Shown here one piece after another: positions 4,758 to 5,929 of a DNA stretch of 5,929 nt. The notes below the pieces were generated by a model. That model made no database searches and was not told where the DNA came from. It worked only from the letters and a program-made list of their open reading frames with translations. The translations under genes were made by a program, and so were the position numbers. The stretch is from Bacillota bacterium (GTDB lineage: Bacteria; Bacillota; Clostridia; Acetivibrionales; DSM-1351). The stretch lies in the NCBI GenBank assembly GCA_023441625.1, contig JAEZOA010000107.1, forward strand, positions 1 to 5,929, written 5' to 3'. Each line of letters opens with the position of its first letter. Within the stretch, counting starts at the first letter, position 1.

Positions 4758-5929
4758 TCACCTTTCCAGTTCATCTCGCTTTTTTGTCTTCAGCTTCGGT
4801 TGTTCTTGCGATATCGCAGGTTCAAAAAATGTTATTTTATCCAAGTGCGCATTTAATGAGCTGATGGCTTCAGCTTCTTTGTATTTTGTTAGATGTGTGT
4901 ATACCGCTAGTGTCATCTCAATATCAGCATGGCCTAAAAAGCGCTGTGCGGATTTTATATCAACACCTGCTTCATAGAGCATGGAGGCATAGGTATGCCG
5001 GAACATGTGCGCAGTGATGTGTTCAATGACTTGAACCTTCCTTTGTGACCGGGAGGCGTCTCTGCCACCCGCCTGTAGATTCAGATAATGAAGATAGCTG
5101 TTCCAAGCTCGATAATAAGCGGTACCTGTCATCAAATCCCCTTGCGCATCAGGACACACTAATTCAAATGGATGAGGCAGGTCTCGAAGAATGTCAGCCA
5201 AGAAATTGGGAATAGGCACCTCACGTACTCCGGCCCTAGATTTCGGCTTTTTAATTTGCGTCTGATTCTTAAGTATGCTCGCCGATTTATTTACCAAAAG
5301 GACTTTTCTTTCAAGATCGATATCCTCCCAAGTGAGCGCCAATAGCTCGCCACGCCGCAGTCCGCAATACATCATGATCATGGCTGCATGACCCATACGG
5401 TGCTCTTGCCATGTACGGTTAACAAGTTCTCTCTCTTCTTCTGTCAATGCGCGTCGTTCGTTTGGTTCAATGGTTGGAACCTTAACTGTTGAAAAGACAT
5501 TTCGAACCACCAAATCATTCTCAACCCCGACATTCAAAATCCGCACCGCAGTCTGTTTGGCCTGCTTCATGGTGCTGGTAGCAAGACCCTCCTTCGCCAT
5601 ATTGTTTATAATACTCTGAAGATGGTAGGTTTTTAAATCTTTAAGCTTCATATGCCTCAGTGTAGGTAACAGGTGTTTATTGATGACGCTATCTTGACGA
5701 TAAAACCATTTCTCGTTTGCTGTGGGGTTATATTGTTTAAGCCATATATCTGTTATTTCTCCAAAAGTGGTTTTATCCTCGGGGACGTAGATACCCTGAT
5801 GCAGCTGCTGCGTGATTTCCGCTGCTTTTAACTCAAGTTCTTTTTTTGTCCTCGCATATATAGTTTTACGGATATATGATCCATCCGCTTTTCTTCCTAC
5901 AGTTATATTCTTTTGATAAAACCCATCTG
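4758..5929 (-). CDS. Tyrosine recombinase/integrase, 5'-partial at the window edge
   Basis: Site-specific recombinase that integrates and excises a mobile element through a covalent phosphotyrosine intermediate. The frame is open from the stop at 4758 to the right edge, about 389 visible residues; ATG 5651 is internal, because the codons above it encode a good N-terminal region. In order: DGFYQKNITVGRKADGSYIRK, cut here as an N-terminal arm-binding type segment; a Lys/Glu-rich stretch (KKELELKAAEITQQL); a SAM-like core-binding domain from about residue 50 to 150; and the catalytic domain. Visible catalytic residues, numbered from the first complete codon, are R191 (CGLRRGE), K229 (KPKSRAG), H307 and R310 (HMFRH), H333 (LGH) and Y343 (VYTHL). 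All are present, so the enzyme looks functional. Its length fits the Tn916/phage-type integrases of Firmicutes (about 380-400). It presumably acts on the attachment sites to its left; its base composition is higher in GC than the cassette genes. Confidence 0.93.
   Translation of the reverse strand, partial: DGFYQKNITVGRKADGSYIRKTIYARTKKELELKAAEITQQLHQGIYVPEDKTTFGEITDIWLKQYNPTANEKWFYRQDSVINKHLLPTLRHMKLKDLKTYHLQSIINNMAKEGLATSTMKQAKQTAVRILNVGVENDLVVRNVFSTVKVPTIEPNERRALTEEERELVNRTWQEHRMGHAAMIMMYCGLRRGELLALTWEDIDLERKVLLVNKSASILKNQTQIKKPKSRAGVREVPIPNFLADILRDLPHPFELVCPDAQGDLMTGTAYYRAWNSYLHYLNLQAGGRDASRSQRKVQVIEHITAHMFRHTYASMLYEAGVDIKSAQRFLGHADIEMTLAVYTHLTKYKEAEAISSLNAHLDKITFFEPAISQEQPKLKTKKRDELER

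Noticed and set aside
5649..5651. ATG at 5651 as the integrase start
   Set aside because: The frame continues without stops to the window edge and encodes a typical integrase N-terminal region, so the gene is larger and cut by the window.

Overview
The window looks like accessory DNA from a Gram-positive, probably clostridial, bacterium. The signs are consensus AGGAGG ribosome-binding sites, a sigma-A type promoter, a tyrosine integrase of the Tn916/phage type common in Firmicutes, and CCA-encoding tRNA-Arg(CCU) sequence used as an integration target. The central genes (about 560-4410) are visibly more AT-rich than the tRNA and integrase sequence around them, which suggests a transferred cargo block.

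Layout. Positions 1-286 are non-coding flank ending in a rho-independent terminator that reads leftward. Positions 287-336 hold the 3' part of a tRNA-Arg(CCU) gene on the minus strand; its 5' half is replaced by foreign sequence, as at an attachment-site junction. Positions 330-479 form a non-coding segment that recurs in diverged form at 4547-4692, just beside the integrase gene. Between the two copies lies the cargo: on the minus strand, a membrane protein (2463-2026), a Cys-rich peptide with a CxxC ladder (1972-1712) and a radical SAM/SPASM enzyme (1758-661); divergently on the plus strand, a second radical SAM/SPASM enzyme (start about 2895, end 4226) and a second Cys-rich peptide (4223-4411). 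The divergent intergenic region carries a good promoter and several perfect palindromes. The right end is a tyrosine integrase read leftward (stop at 4758) that stays open to the window edge, so it is 5'-partial.

How it fits together (inference). Each radical SAM/SPASM enzyme sits directly against a small Cys-rich ORF: one pair overlaps by 47 bases with the enzyme's ribosome-binding site inside the peptide gene, and the other overlaps by ATGA. This is the standard arrangement of ribosomally made, post-translationally modified peptides (sactipeptide/ranthipeptide-like) and their maturases. The locus therefore looks like two different RiPP cassettes placed back to back on a tRNA-Arg-associated mobile element. 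No exporter, leader peptidase or regulator gene is visible in the window, so these would have to be supplied elsewhere. The exact peptide families could not be assigned from the sequence alone.
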